From NCBI GenBank assembly GCA_018136815.1, contig CM030944.1, forward strand, positions 2,333,834-2,397,833: a stretch of DNA of 64,000 bases, read 5' to 3'. How positions within the stretch are numbered: the stretch's first letter is position 1; each line of letters begins with the position of its first letter. Source of the stretch: Isochrysis galbana. Taxonomy: Eukaryota; Haptophyta; Isochrysidales; Isochrysidaceae. The position numbers were made by a program, and so were the translations under genes. A model generated the notes under the pieces. The model had not been told where the DNA came from, ran no database searches, and saw only the letters and a list, made by a program, of their open reading frames with translations. Of the stretch, positions 38,001 to 49,967 are shown one piece after another.

Positions 38001-38869
38001 CGATGGCGTCTGTGTGGGATGGAGTGGAGCTGGTGGCTGTGTTGCATGTGGGGGCAAGAGGATTGATGTATGTAACATGTGAGGTACAGTCCAGAGATAT
38101 GGGGCACGGGCCACCGGACACATGGGAGGCACGCATCGGAGGAGATCAGGACGAGCGAGGGACCTCGACCGGCATGCGGTCACGCGAGACGAGAACGAGG
38201 ACGAAGGGCACACAGGGCAGAAGGCCACAGGAGCGCTCAAGCGATAGCGCTGAGCGTACAAAAGCTACCGGACCAAGAGAAGACACGCGGGGGGGGGAGA
38301 AGAGAACGCGCGGGAAAAGAAAGAGACGACAGTGGGTGGAAAACACTCAGTGGGAACGGGGAGAGAGGGAAGGAGAGACGAGGCGAGAAATGGGAAAGAG
38401 GGACGTGAGGGGTCGATCCTATCGGGAGCGGCACGGCGACACGGCACACGGCAACGGCGCTATCCATAGTCCATAGGCTATAGCTATAGTAACTATAGGC
38501 GGCTATGTATGGGCGCGGCATCGGCTCATTGACTGTATTGACTCATTGGTCATTGGTCATTGGTTGGTGTTGGGGTACAACACAAACACATGATACCATT
38601 ATTTATACCGTACTCATAATTGTGGCCACATGTCACATGCGACTCGGACACGGACACCCACACACAGTACACACGTACACACTCACACACACGGCACCCT
38701 AGCTAGGCACAGCGCGGCTTAAGTCTTAAGTCCCGCTCTCCCGCCCCCCCCCCGGTATATATGTGTATTATGTCTTTCCCACGGTCTTTGGACTGTCTTT
38801 CTACGAGGGCCGAAGACATGTGTATAATACAGTCTTTCAAACCCCAACTGACTGTCTTTCACATGTAGG
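38001..38869. other. Low-complexity intergenic stretch
   Basis: Contains purine-rich sequence (38280-38400), an AT palindrome cluster (CTATAGCTATAG, about 38475-38505), short GGTCATT repeats and CA-rich microsatellite sequence. No gene recognised. Confidence 0.4.
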
Positions 38870-39230
38870 CCTGGAGGCCAGCTCAGGGGGCAGAGGAGGC
38901 TGGGGCTGGGCCCTGTGGTCTCCCTTGCCTCTCCCTCGCTGGCGCTCCTGGGCCTCAGGGGCCCCCACTCTGCACCTGTCTGCCTGTCGAACAGGGGGGG
39001 AGGGGGGGTTGGAGCGATGGGCTGGCCACGACAGGCCAGGACGCGCGAGGCACAGGCGAGCCTGCCACTGAGAGAGTGTGGGTCAGCAGGGCAGTGGGCT
39101 CCTGGCAGCCATCAGGCGTGCCAGGAGCATGGGTGGTGGTTCCTCCCCCTCCCCCATGGCAGGGGAGGAGTGGAGAGAGGGGGGGGCTCGTGCCCCCCCA
39201 TGGGCGAACTAAGTATAAACTTAGTTGTCC
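38870..39230 (-). repeat. Dispersed repeat with terminal hairpin
   Basis: Closely similar to 43715-44061 and more loosely to 60240-60625. Read on -, it begins at a hairpin (arms CAACTAAG and CTTAGTT around TTTATA, 39209-39229) followed by CATGGGGGGGCACGAG. The hairpin-then-ATG layout is the same as at the LINE 5' ends, but no convincing protein follows. Confidence 0.75.
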
Positions 39231-39339
39231 AGTGTAATACCCTAAAATTCGCGTGATAAACTCTCAATCTTGACTTGGTGAATTTTCACCCTTAGAAGTT
39301 AAAAGGCGTGTTTGACCGCCCTACAGCTAGGCGCCTGAT

Positions 39340-39580
39340 GGCTGATGGCGGGGGGAGAAGGGCCGGGGGAGTGGGGGTGTAGAAAGTATGCTACGTGCTA
39401 CGTGTAGTAAGTAGTGGTTCCATTCGCCCCGAGTGCGGTAAGAATATTAAACGGGTTTTTATTTTTATGTGGCTAGTGGCTAGGGAGACTAGCCATTAAG
39501 ATGATCTACAAGACTACAATTTCAAACGCTAGGGATGCTAGCCAATGAGACCTTTTACAAGACTACAATTTCGAACGGAG
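39340..39580. repeat. Inverted pieces of dispersed repeats
   Basis: 39345-39450 is the inverse of 29608-29700 and 43330-43420. 39485-39578 holds two tandem copies of a ~50-bp unit (AGACTACAATTTC with GCTAGGGATGCTAGCC) that occurs inverted at 25865-25915 upstream of the ABC1 gene. Confidence 0.7.
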
Positions 39581-40672
39581 CCGCTCTCGGGTCACTGTTG
39601 AGTCGCCTCAACCCCCCCCCCCCCGATGATCATCCAGTTGAGCCACCGTGGGGAGCGGCTTGCGACCCAACACAGCCCCACTATTGTAGCCAAGAAAAGC
39701 TCGCGTCTCCCGAGGACAGCGACTCATCGACCCCCCCCCCCCCCTCCCCCGCCCTTTCCGCGTTGAGGTTTCGTTGAGTCGCGTGTCGAACTCGACCCCC
39801 TCCCCCACTGCCATCCCCCCCTCTCGGGTCCCATGCCGCTGTTGTGTGATGGGTGCGCCGCGGCACAGTGTGTCGCCGCCGTCGTCGGCGTGGCCAAGGG
39901 CGGCTGAGGAGGCGCTGAGTGAGGAGTGAGTGTGGCGGTAAGACCACGGAGAGCGTGGCGCGCGAGCCACGGCGCCTCCTTCTCCCTCCCTCCGCTTCTT
40001 TCCGTCGAGCCCTCCCACTCTTCTTGGGACAGGGACCTCCTCATTTGGTTATCCGTTATTAATGATTGGTTCGCGCCGGCCGCCAGCATACAGTATACAG
40101 CGTGGGTCGCGGCGATAACTACGAAAGAGAAGGGGGGGGGGGGGGAGCGAGCGAGGGAGCCTCGGGCAGGGGGGGGCTTGAGATGGCTTGGGTTAGAGGT
40201 TAGAGATGAGCCTCTTGTGGTAAGTCTCCGCTCGCCGGTGATGGATCAACACCGAAAGAGAGGTGGGCGACGGAGCGACTGAGGAAAGCTATCTAGAGGA
40301 TCGCACTTCTCATCTTCTCTCCCTTCACTAGAACTCTCTGACTCTCTCTCTCTGCAAGTCTCATCCTCCCTCCCTTCTCCAGAACTCTCGGACCCTCCCT
40401 CCCTCCACAAGAAGTCCCCCCCCCCCCCCCTGCAGTTCCCTGGTCCCCCGGGCCGTCGCGGCTTCCGAGCCGAACCCCAGGTCTGTACACGCCTCGAACG
40501 TGCGTGTGCCCCCCCCTCTCCGATGGCCCTTCCCACCCATTCGCAGCCCGCTGCGCAGCCTCGCTCGCGGCTCTCTCGAACCTAATGAATGCTATCAGCC
40601 ACTCACCATCTGACATGCGAATGGGAGAACCTAATGAACGCGCTACATCCCCGAGTCTGATGCACCTCATCG
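39581..40672. other. Intergenic with many C and G runs
   Basis: Several homopolymers of 10-17 C or G occur (about 39612, 39730, 40133, 40419). CT-rich sequence at about 40310-40380 could be a leader of the next gene. A TGA at 40658 lies in frame just before the start at 40673. Confidence 0.4.
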
Positions 40673-42565
40673 ATGCCCTGGCTTATCCAATGCTCTCAGG
40701 CCACCCCAGTCGTCCGCATGACCGTCTATCGGAGGGCAGCGGTTGTGCAGCACAAGGAATGCGACGCACCCCGCTCGCCCCATGCTGCGAAGAAGCACTA
40801 TTATCTGTTGACTCGTCCGTGGATACTCTCGCTCGCACACAAGATTGGTCTTGCCAAGTGCCTCGGCTTGATACAGCACTCGCAGCCCTTTGCATCACGC
40901 GTGGACGAACTAGGCATGAAGCACAAGAGTATCTACCTTCAGTGTGCCCTTGTCACGAGCTTCACATTATCGTGCTTGATCGCCGGCAGGCTCAATGACT
41001 CCATTCTGCTGCTCGTTTCGTTTGCACTGGGTGTGATCTTCATCACTAGCTGTGTCGTCTTGCCACCCCCCAAGCCTGTGAAGAGCATGAGATGCCTCCT
41101 TTGCCCACAACTATGGTCGATGCTGGGCATCTTTATTGCGATGATACTTTCCGAAACACCGTCAGCTCGGCACACACCAACTGTCTTCACACCAGAACCT
41201 ATTGCATGCAGCTTCTGTGCACTGATGTCCCAGCTAGTCATGGCCATGCGCCTATTCCCACACTGCTTTCGCTTGCTTTGCATCTTGATCTTCACTAGCA
41301 TGCACGCTATGCGGCCCATATTTTCGATTGGCTGGCATGAGCCTGCACTTCTTGCCATGGGCGGCGTCATTGGCTTCCTGTGTGGGCTAGCAATCAACCG
41401 TGATCAGGAGCAACTTCGCTCGATGCTCGATCTAGTGGAAGCTCATAAGCGCGCAGACTCGCGCTTGAATCGCGTGATCAAAGTGCGGTGCGACATCGCC
41501 GCTGCATTATTGGACGAGCTACCAACGCTGCAAGCGCTGGGCCAAGAGCATAGGATGTCAAGCGAGACCCGTGCTCTTGTCGGCGACATACGAGGCATGC
41601 TGGACCAAGCGTCTAGCTGGTAAGACTAACTACTGCACCTGTCATCAAGCGACCGAGCTCAATTGCCATGGGCCAATCGTGGGCGTTTGACCTGTATGCC
41701 TCTTGCTCGCAGGTGTCTCACGCGCGAAGTATTCCTCCAGGTGCAGGAGCGCACCTACGAAAGCACGGCGGTCGAAACGGAGCTACGGGTCTTCCTCGAG
41801 CGCCAGTTGCAAGCCCACGGTGCTCTTGGGGCTGTTGATGCCGTTGAGAGAGCAATCGTTGATCCAGTGCTCCTTCAGTTCCTAGTTTCCGAGGCGATCT
41901 CGAACGCGACGAAGTATTCGGAGCCGAGTACGCCAATTGAGATACACGCGGAGATGTTCGACGGTGAGTGGCGAGGATTGTCCAGCATGTCATGCAGGGT
42001 GAAAATAATGGGGCGATCTTGGACGAAAGTTCACCTTATCGCGTTCTGTTACCTTCTCCTCGGCCTCGTATCCTATAGGGAACTCGTCGTGTTCGAGCTT
42101 TCTCTACCTGTCTATAAGCAATATCAATCCGGCAAACGCACCTGTTCTGACGCCTGGAAAGTGCAAGACGGTTTTCCTGGCCCGTTCCAAAAAATGGGAG
42201 GGGATAGAGACATTTGCCCGAAGGTGAGGGCATGCTGTGACATCTCCAGATTGCTCATTGCTTCTCTATCGTCGATCGTCTCATAGATAGCAAGTGCTTG
42301 CCATCACTGTCGTGCAACGATGAGCTAGGTGCACGATGACGACAGCACACATCGGTGAAATGCTTCACCATCACGCCCGCGCACACATCCGTTGACTGCT
42401 CCTCCGCTCCTCCACCTCCTCATTAGTGATGGCTGGGGGCTTCCCGCCGTAAAGCTGGCGGTAGATTACATCGGTGGAGAGGTCTGGCTACGCGCGGATT
42501 GTCGGCGTACAACAGTCCATTTTGAGATACCCGCCCTTCCATATCTAGCACGCAAATGCTGTTGA
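40673..42565 (+). CDS. Membrane histidine-kinase-like protein with degenerate active site
   Basis: Four exons are inferred from splice sites and phase: 40673-41619, 41713-41963, 42079-42223, 42427-42565, giving 493 residues. Residues ~80-250 contain about five hydrophobic segments (sensor membrane region). Then comes a helical dimerisation-type segment SRLNRVIKVRCDIAAALL, where an Arg stands at the position in which related kinases have the phospho-acceptor His. The ATP-binding domain has an N-box-like SEAISNATKYS, a middle exon (LYLSISNINPANAP) without a DxGxG box, and a G2-like DGWGLPAVKLAVDYIGGEVWL. It could be a signalling-dead pseudokinase or a decaying gene. An in-frame TGA sits 15 bases before the start ATG, so any 5' exon would need an intron. 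Confidence 0.62.
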
Positions 42566-43324
42566 CGCCGGTATTGATGTCGCCCTCAAGTTCGATTGGC
42601 ATTGGTCTCCCTTGATGGGCTCGTCGCCCAAAGTTGATGTGCAGCCGAGTCGATTTCAATAGCCGCATACAGCGAAATCCAGTTGACCTCTTTTGAGCGC
42701 ACGTGCAAATTGGGTGCAGTTGCTCATGCTAGCGCACCGAAGTAGCGCACCAATAGCGCTTGCCCCCACCGTCTGTCGTCCTATTTGCCGAGGATCGCCG
42801 GTGGAGGGATGAGGAGGATGAGATGTTTGTGTTTGTGAGTCGGGCGGGGGCACACCGTTGCGTCAAGTGCACCACTAAAAAATTACTTGCCCGCTTTGTA
42901 GCTAGTACTAGTAGCTAGTCGGATACCTGAGAAAAGGTCGCGTTCTGTCAAAAGAGGACCGTACGCGGCGCTGACGAGTCTGTCCTATAATCGACGGAAC
43001 GTGACCTAAACTAAATGCAAATGCATGGTAGATGGTAGCGTCGTAGTCGTAGAAATGATAGATGATGTATAGAGCCAGAGCCTAAGGGTCGACATTAACC
43101 ATGTGTTATCACAGGGAAGGAGGTGTTATCCTGATATCCTGATGTGGACTTGGATGGCGTTTTCAACTGTTATCCACGTGTTATTCAAGTGTTGTGTGTT
43201 CTCCAACATCCAGCTAGCAGCTAGTAGCTGAGCTAGCAGCTAGTGTCTAGTGTCATAACCCATATAAGCCATAAGGTTCTATCCATAAACCATAAATCTA
43301 TATACTACTTATTAATTTCTTAAT
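42566..43324. other. Intergenic, nothing recognised
   Basis: No coding frame of note. AT-rich short repeats of the AGCTAGTAGCTAG type lie at about 43210-43250. Confidence 0.4.
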
Positions 43325-44062
43325 AGTCTCACCGCACACGCGACCGTGCAGCCTCTACTTTCTACTCACGTAGGAAACTTTCTACACCCCCAATCCGCCG
43401 GCCCTTTCCCCCCCGCCATCAGGCGACTCCCCCCGTGCACTACTAGGGGGATAGGGGAAAAGGGCTTAGATATGGTCGGTGGCCCGCGCCCCCCCCCGGC
43501 GATCCGTTCCCCCCTTCCTCCTACGCCTACCGGGCTGGCGGCGGCCTCGGTCCCGACTTATCCTGTAAACAGGTGCGGGACTTACATATTTTCCGGTGAG
43601 CGGAGCTCTCGCTCCGCCCACCCCCTTCTCCGCGCTCTCTCTCCCCTCTCCTGCAGGCACGCGCGATGGCGCGCCTGCGACAGGACTGCAGCTGCCCCTG
43701 GCGACCCCTGGAGGCCTCTGGAGGCCAGCTCAGGGGGCAGAGGAGGCTGGGGCTGGGCCCTGGCCTCCCCTGCCTCTCCCTCGCTGGCGCTCCTGTGCCT
43801 CAGGGGTCCCCAATCTGCACCTGTCTGCCTGTCGAACAGGGGGGGAGGGGGGGTTGGAGCGATGGGCTGGCCACGACAGGCCAGGACGCGCGAGGCAGGC
43901 AAGCCTGCCAGTGAGAGAGTGGGTCAGCAGGGCATTCTGCTCCTGGCAAGCCATCAGGCGTGCCAGGAGCATGGGTGGTTCCTCCCCCATGGCAGGGGAG
44001 GAGTGGAGAGAGGGGGGGGCTCGTGCCCCCCCATGGGGCAACCAAGTATAAACTTAGTTGAA
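43325..44062 (-). repeat. Longest copy of the hairpin-ended dispersed repeat
   Basis: About 740 bp. Read on -, it begins at the hairpin (arm CAACTAAG, centre TTTATA, arm CTTGGTTG; 44041-44061), continues as in 39229-38870, then as in 30010-29600, and ends near TTAATAGTCTCACCGCAC. It links the pieces seen separately at 29.6, 38.9 and 39.4 kb into one unit. No recognisable protein, so probably a non-autonomous element. Confidence 0.72.
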
Positions 44063-44089
44063 ATCTATATACTACTAGTTGATCGTTGT

Positions 44090-44245
44090 AGAGCATCACA
44101 TCGGACGAGCCAAGCGCCAATCGCGCTCTGCGCTCACCCTCATCGTGGGGCGGGGACTTCGTTGCCGATGAATGAAGATGAAGGCTACATACATACAGTA
44201 CTAAGGTTAAAACACAAGAACAAGAAAACTCTGACACTGGCTGGA
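44090..44245 (+). promoter_or_regulatory. Upstream block shared with the ABC1 gene
   Basis: Shares, in order, CGGACGAGCCA, GGGGACTTCGTTGCCGATGA and ACAAGAAAACTCTGACA with 25925-26040. It lies about 400 bp before the NDH-2 start. Between it and the start are a G-run (about 44346-44385) and CT-rich sequence likely to be the leader. Confidence 0.45.
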
Positions 44246-44642
44246 GGAGGTCCGGTGCTCCGAGCAAGCAGACATAGAGTAGTAGAGTAGACACACGGGG
44301 AGGAGAGAAAAAAGAAACAAGAGAGCGAGAAGAGCGCGAGGTGCCGGGGGGGGGGGGGGGGAGGGCGGGGGGGGGAAGGGGGGTTTGGAGCGGCGGGGGG
44401 TCGGTCCGGAGTGGTGTGATTTTGGAGCGGGCGTCTTCGGAACCTCTCTCGGCCGGTCGGTCGGTCCCCCGTACTCTCTCTTTCTCTGTCTCTCTCTCTC
44501 GCTCTCTGGCTGGCTCGCCCTATCTCTCTTTCCCTCCCTCTCGCTCTCTCTCATCCCCTCTTGCTCCCCTCGCGGCGCAGCTCTCGCCGCACACACATTC
44601 ACCTGCCTTTCCCCATACCACCTCTCCCCCTCGCTGCTGAGC

Positions 44643-46616
44643 ATGCTGCTCCCTCTTCTTGCTGCGAGCTCAGCGCTGCTGATGCGGCCGCTCACCGCCC
44701 GCCTGCCCCTCCTCTCGCTCTCTCCGGCCCAGAGAGCAGGCTCGGCGCGCTGCGCTGACGGAGGTGAGCCGGCGTCACTCGACGCGCTGCGCACACTCGA
44801 CACCTTGATCACGCGTGCGCTCGACACGGTGGAGGATGCTTACCTGATGGCAGGGCGAGCGCCTGCCAAGGTAATCGACAGCAGGGACAGCCTTGTAGCA
44901 TGGCAAGATCCAGTCGATTCGCGGCCACGCGTGCTCATCATCGGCTCGGGATGGGCAGCGCATGCGCTCGTCAAGACCATCGATGCCGATCTCTACCGCC
45001 TTCTCGTCATCTCTCCGCGAAACTACTTTGTGTTCACACCCATGCTTGCAGCTGCATCCGTTGGCACTGTCGAGTGCGTATCGCCGGCTTCCCCTTGGGC
45101 TCGTTTGTCCCACCTGTGTTGGAGACTACGATGCCGAAACTCGCACGCCTTCAATGGTAGTCTTGCCTCGCACACCCCTCGCTCGCTTGCAGGTATCGCT
45201 CTGTTACAGAGCCAATGCGTGCTGCGAATCAGCGTGCCGCCTTCATAGAGGGCACCATCGAGGACATCATGCCTAAAGCTCGTACGGCGAAGGCGCTCAT
45301 CGGCGACGACGAGGTGGAGCTCAACTATGACCTTGCCATCGTTGCATGTGGTGTGCGCTCAACTGTCTCCAAGGTGCCGGGTGTCTCAGAGAATTGCTAC
45401 TTCCTCAAGGAGCTCGAGGATGCGCAAAGGCTCCGCCGCGCGGTGGGTTCCCTACTCGAGCGCGCCAGCCAGCCAGGTCTCACCGAAGAAAGGCGTAGAG
45501 AGCTCCTCACGCTCATCGTCGTTGGCGGAGGGCCGACAGGTGTCGAATACTGTGGTGAGCTCTCTGACTTTTTGCTCGATGCGGCTGCCCGACTTTACCC
45601 AAAACTTCTTCCATTGGCGCAAGTCGTCCTCCTTCATGGCGGTAAGGACGTCTTGCCCGCCTTTGACCCTCCATTGCGCGCACGAGCACTCGCCACCCTG
45701 CGAGATCGTGGTGTTGAGGTGAGGCTTGGTACTCGTGTAGAGGGCATCGAGTCGCCCACGCGCCTGACGATCAAGACGCGAGTGGGTGAAGGCGATGGCG
45801 ACGAAGCGTGGGAGAGGTCGATGCTTACGTGTGGTCTCATCATGTGGGCTGCTGGTACAGGACCTCGCCAGCTCACGACGAAGATCATCGAGCGTATTGA
45901 AGAGGATGTGGGAGAGCTGGGCACCCGCTGTGCCTATGGCCGCATCACAGTTGACCCCTGGCTGAGGGTCGTTGGAGCGCCGGCCGGCAGCATGCTCGCT
46001 CTAGGTGATGCTTGTTGCTGCCCTGATGTTGAAGGCAAACCGCTACCTCAGACCGCTCAGGTGGCGGCGCAGCAGGGCGCCTATGTGGCGCGCATACTGA
46101 ACCGGAAGTATGACCTGGCCTCGGGCTTGCCGCCGGACACACCGGCACAGCCCACACCGATGGATCCGCCCTCGATCAAACTACCCGAAGATATCTTTGA
46201 TGCCGCTGGCACATACCTCCTATTGCGTGGAGCTCTTCAGGCGCGCCCATTCGAATTTCTAAATTTGGGCCTACTTGCTTACGTTGGAGGTGGGAAGGCG
46301 TTGTCGCAAGTTCAAGTGGGAGATCAGCGCTTGCTCTCGCAGGCAGGTTCGACCGGGTTTTTATTATGGCGGTCAGTGTATGTTGTTAAGCAGGTAATGC
46401 TCTAACCATTGCCGTGTCCTCAACCGCTCAGATCCCGTCTGAAAATGTCGCACACTGGGACACTGCATCACCTGATGCCCTGTGCACCCATTGAGCACCA
46501 ACACCGCACACTCTTGCTATTTGCTCGCGCGACAGGTGAGCCCACGTACTCGCTTCCTTGTACTTTTCGACTGGTTCAAGACGAGGGCTTTTGGTCGAGA
46601 TATCACGGGCATCTGA
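44643..46616 (+). CDS. Type II NAD(P)H:quinone oxidoreductase (NDH-2)
   Basis: Three exons: 44643-45073, 45193-46393, 46536-46616 (introns 119 and 142 bp). They give 570 residues. NDH-2 is a single-subunit flavoprotein that passes electrons from NAD(P)H to quinone at organelle membranes without pumping protons. Two dinucleotide folds are visible: VLIIGSGWAAHALVK (FAD) and TLIVVGGGPTGVEYCGEL (NADH). ALGDACC and TAQVAAQQGAYVA follow (quinone and FAD side). The end SVYVVKQ joins across the last intron to TRFLVLFDWFKTRAFGRDI, the typical C-terminal amphipathic membrane anchor. No EF-hand insertion is seen. The hydrophobic N-terminus (MLLPLLAASSALLM) fits a targeting or signal sequence. The first intron uses the donor GTGCGT. 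Confidence 0.9.
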
Positions 46617-47275
46617 TTTACCACGATCCGAAAGATCACCAGGATGTGTCACCTTACCGTGCGCCACGCCATCGAGATGCATGGCACGGCGGACTTGTAA
46701 GACATTCATCAAATGCATGACTGAGTTTTCTCGCCCTCCGCCATCTCGCTGGCATCAAGTTTCGTTGGTTGGGCTTGTCGGGAGCACAAGCTCGAGAGCA
46801 TCTTCAATGTAAGACCATATCCTCATCATACCGCTCCTACTTGGATATCATCACAACATGTCACACCTTTGCAAATTGTAGACATGTGTGGTGGCCATCC
46901 CCACCATGCTTTACGGCACATCAGAGCATGTGGCATGTGGTGCATCATGCGTGTGTGCCAAGATATGATGGTTACGACGCGAGGTAACACCAATCCCCTT
47001 GCCCTTCACGAGCCGTCGGGTCCGCTGGCCATCGGGCACGGACGACGGGGGTCATGATGCGGCAGGGCATAGGCTGCTTCCCTTATGACCTGCTATTCGA
47101 GGGTGGTACATGTAGCCATTTAGCCGTCATCACCGTTCATTAGGCATTACAAGTAGTAGGTAGTAGTAATAAAAACGCTGTGTACTCCCTTATTATGTCT
47201 GACAGAGTGTATTGGGCACTGGGGGCGGCCGAGGGGGCCGGCCCAGAGCACTAGAGTGGGTTTTGGCGGGAGCTT

Positions 47276-47311
<36 letters not shown>

Positions 47312-47343
47312 ATTCGAGGTAGTCACGCAGAGACGGGGGAGCG
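46617..47343. other. Intergenic with a 30-base C run
   Basis: No gene recognised. The C run 47279-47308 lies directly upstream of the helicase start and may be in its leader. Confidence 0.5.
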
Positions 47344-49967
47344 ATGGCTACACTCAGCATGCTCGACCAGTTCCAACAGTGCGTCGTGGCGTTCCCGCCG
47401 GACCGCAACCTCGTCGTATCGGCCTGCGCGGGCAGTGGCAAATCGAGCGTACTCGCCCTACGCGCAAAGGAGCTCGTCCAGAGATGGGGCTTCTCTGCAT
47501 CGCAGTGCCTCGTCCTCACCTTCTCCACACGCTCACGCGCTGACCTCATGGTTCGCCGATGCCCACCCCGCACATGCGGGACCCGCCATCTTCTTAGGTC
47601 ATATGCTATTATTCACAGCTCGTCCTCCGCGCTCTTTGTGCCAACAGGCAAAGATTTCGCGAGTATTCCCATCGACAGCACCCATCCCAGAGGTGCAGAC
47701 GTATCATGCGTATGCTCTCTCCATTTTGCGCAAAGCCGGCTGTCGAGCATCGGTCATACAGGTTAGCGATGCACGCAATCTCATGAAGCAGGTTCTGACA
47801 CATTTAGGCAAGATCTCCGAGGGAAATGCGAATGCCGCACAGTCTCGAGCAGCTATTCGTGCCTCTCTTGCATTGGTCAGCCGTGCCAAAGCTGGACATG
47901 ACACGGCAGCACATCTGAGCGCCTCCGAACAAGAAATCATCGATACTTACACCACGGGCTTGAAAGCTCGAGGGCTGATAAGTTTCGATGACATGGTGCC
48001 GATGGCTATCGAAGCCCTGTCATCGGGCTCTGGATTGATTACTCCATATTCACACATTCTCTTGGACGAGGCCCAGGTGATTGCCATGAATTGCCCATGC
48101 TCAATCCGTGAAGGGACGGCTCGCCGATGAAACTGGGCATAGGAAAGCACTAAATAAGTGTGAATTCGTCGAATGTGAGCAATAAACATTTTTGTGAAGA
48201 GGAATGATGTGCTGCGTACGTCATGCTTTTGGATGCACTGACTAAATGTTGCCCAAACAATCTCAGGACACGTCAGAGTCTCAGCTCCAGCTTCTCCGCC
48301 TGCTTGCGCCGCAAAGTCATACGGTTGTCACCGCCGTAGGCGACGCGGACCAGACAATATATGCATTTCGTGGATCTCGCTCAGACATGCTGGCACGTAT
48401 CACTGCCACGTTCGCATGCATGCCCTTGGTACTGCCAACGAATTACAGATGCTGCGCTCGAGTCGTTGAGGTGGCAAGAGCGATGATACAAGCCTCGCCA
48501 CTTCGAGAGGAGCTCCCGCTACTTTCCGCTCCTCAAGCAAAGCTAGGTGAAGTACGGATCATCCAGCGCAAATGTCGCAGCGATGAGCTCGACGCAATTT
48601 GTCATGACATCCGCAGGGTCAGCAAAGCGCAGCCGGGAAAGTCAATTGCCTTGCTCTGCCGATTGCGAGCTCATTGCACCGTCCTACGGCGAGCTCTTAA
48701 AGAGTATGGCATCGTCTGCTCCAAAATTCACCGCAGCAGTGGGACCGCGATTGACGGGGAGCCCACGAGTGCGAGCAGCTATGGCAAAGCCGGGCAAAAT
48801 ATTGTCGCTTGGCTGCGTCTTGTGAGCGATCCGTATGATGACGACGCTTTCTTGACGGTTGTGTCAATGCCCGTACGCACGGGCTTTGCCAACGGGGAGT
48901 CTTCCGTTGGCGTTCGGTACTTGCGCGCTCTCGCACGAGTAAAATCCACCGAAACTAAACCGGTATCACTGCTGATGGCGGCGGTCCACGCAGCCCGTCA
49001 TCGATGGCCATCAGTTCCCTCGCTGAGTTCGCAGCAATCGCCTCGCCTCAACAAATCACAAGAGGAGGCCCTGCTCAAGTTCCTATATGATTTCGACCAT
49101 TTGCGCTCAGCATTGCTCCGTGCCGGCGGGGCATCTACGAGTATGGAGCATTTATTGCGGGAGCACTCGCAGCGCATCGGGCTTTTGGATGCTCTTGTAA
49201 GGGAGCGTGCTTCTCTGACCTCAAGGAAGGCTGCCTTCAAGGTAAAGGGTCTCCCAAGAGAGACGAATACCTCGTCTTCTTCTGCCAGTGAAGATGAAGT
49301 GGAGGGACTTGGAGCCCACAGCCGGCATCGACGTGTAGCACAACGTCAGCTCGAGAGCTTCTTGCAAGCAGCCGCAAGTCTAAGTGCAGCACAAGATCGT
49401 CGCGGGGCGTCTGCACAGGGAAGGAGCGGCGAGCTGGCGGCAGCCTTCCAACAAAAGCAAGCGAGCATCGCAACCGTGCTCCACCCCACCAATGAGCATC
49501 TTGCCACAGACCGTCTCGACAGTATCAAATCTTTCACCGATTCCCTCATACTCGCTACATACGATGGAATCGACACGCCGTGGGCCTTCGGCTCGAATCG
49601 CACGTCTGAGACTTCAACGAAGACTTCAAACACCCCGAATGTGAATGCGCCTGATGTCGTCGTAATGACCATTCACCAATCAAAAGGCCTCGAGTGGGAT
49701 TGCGTATATGTGTGCCACACCGAGGATGGATCACTCCCTTTGCTACCAAAGGGGTTGGAGCCACGCACACACGAGTATGTAGAGCAACTTGAAGAAGAAA
49801 GGCGTTTGGCTTACGTGGCCTTTACGCGAGCACGCCGACAGCTCGTCGTGACATGGTCGGAAGGCCAATCAAGCTGTGACAGCGGGAATACCATGCAACG
49901 AAATGTTCGATCACGATTCCTCTCCAAGTTGGGGTTGGACGACGGCATACAAGGCAGCATGGAGTAA
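47344..49967 (+). CDS. UvrD/PcrA/Srs2-type superfamily 1 DNA helicase
   Basis: Three exons: 47344-47550, 47648-48076, 48267-49967 (introns 97 and 190 bp, phase 0). They encode 778 residues. Helicase motifs: Q-motif region (LDQFQQCVV), Walker A ACAGSGKSS, motif Ia LVLTFSTRSRADLM, TYHAYALSIL, motif II ILLDEAQ, split exactly by intron 2 from DTSESQLQLL, motif III AVGDADQTIYAFRGS, motif IV region LPTNYRC, motif V MTIHQSKGLEWDCVYV, motif VI RRLAYVAFTRARRQLVV. This family unwinds DNA 3'-5' in repair and clears recombinase filaments. The middle region carries a Ser/Glu-rich insert (about 49265-49310). All key residues look intact, and the gene ends in TAA. Organelle versus nuclear location is unknown. 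Confidence 0.9.

Noticed and set aside
41964-42286. Continuation of the histidine-kinase frame without splicing
   Set aside because: The unspliced frame loses all resemblance to an ATPase domain, whereas splicing at 41964 and 42079 gives LYLSISNINPANAP and later the G2-like segment in phase.
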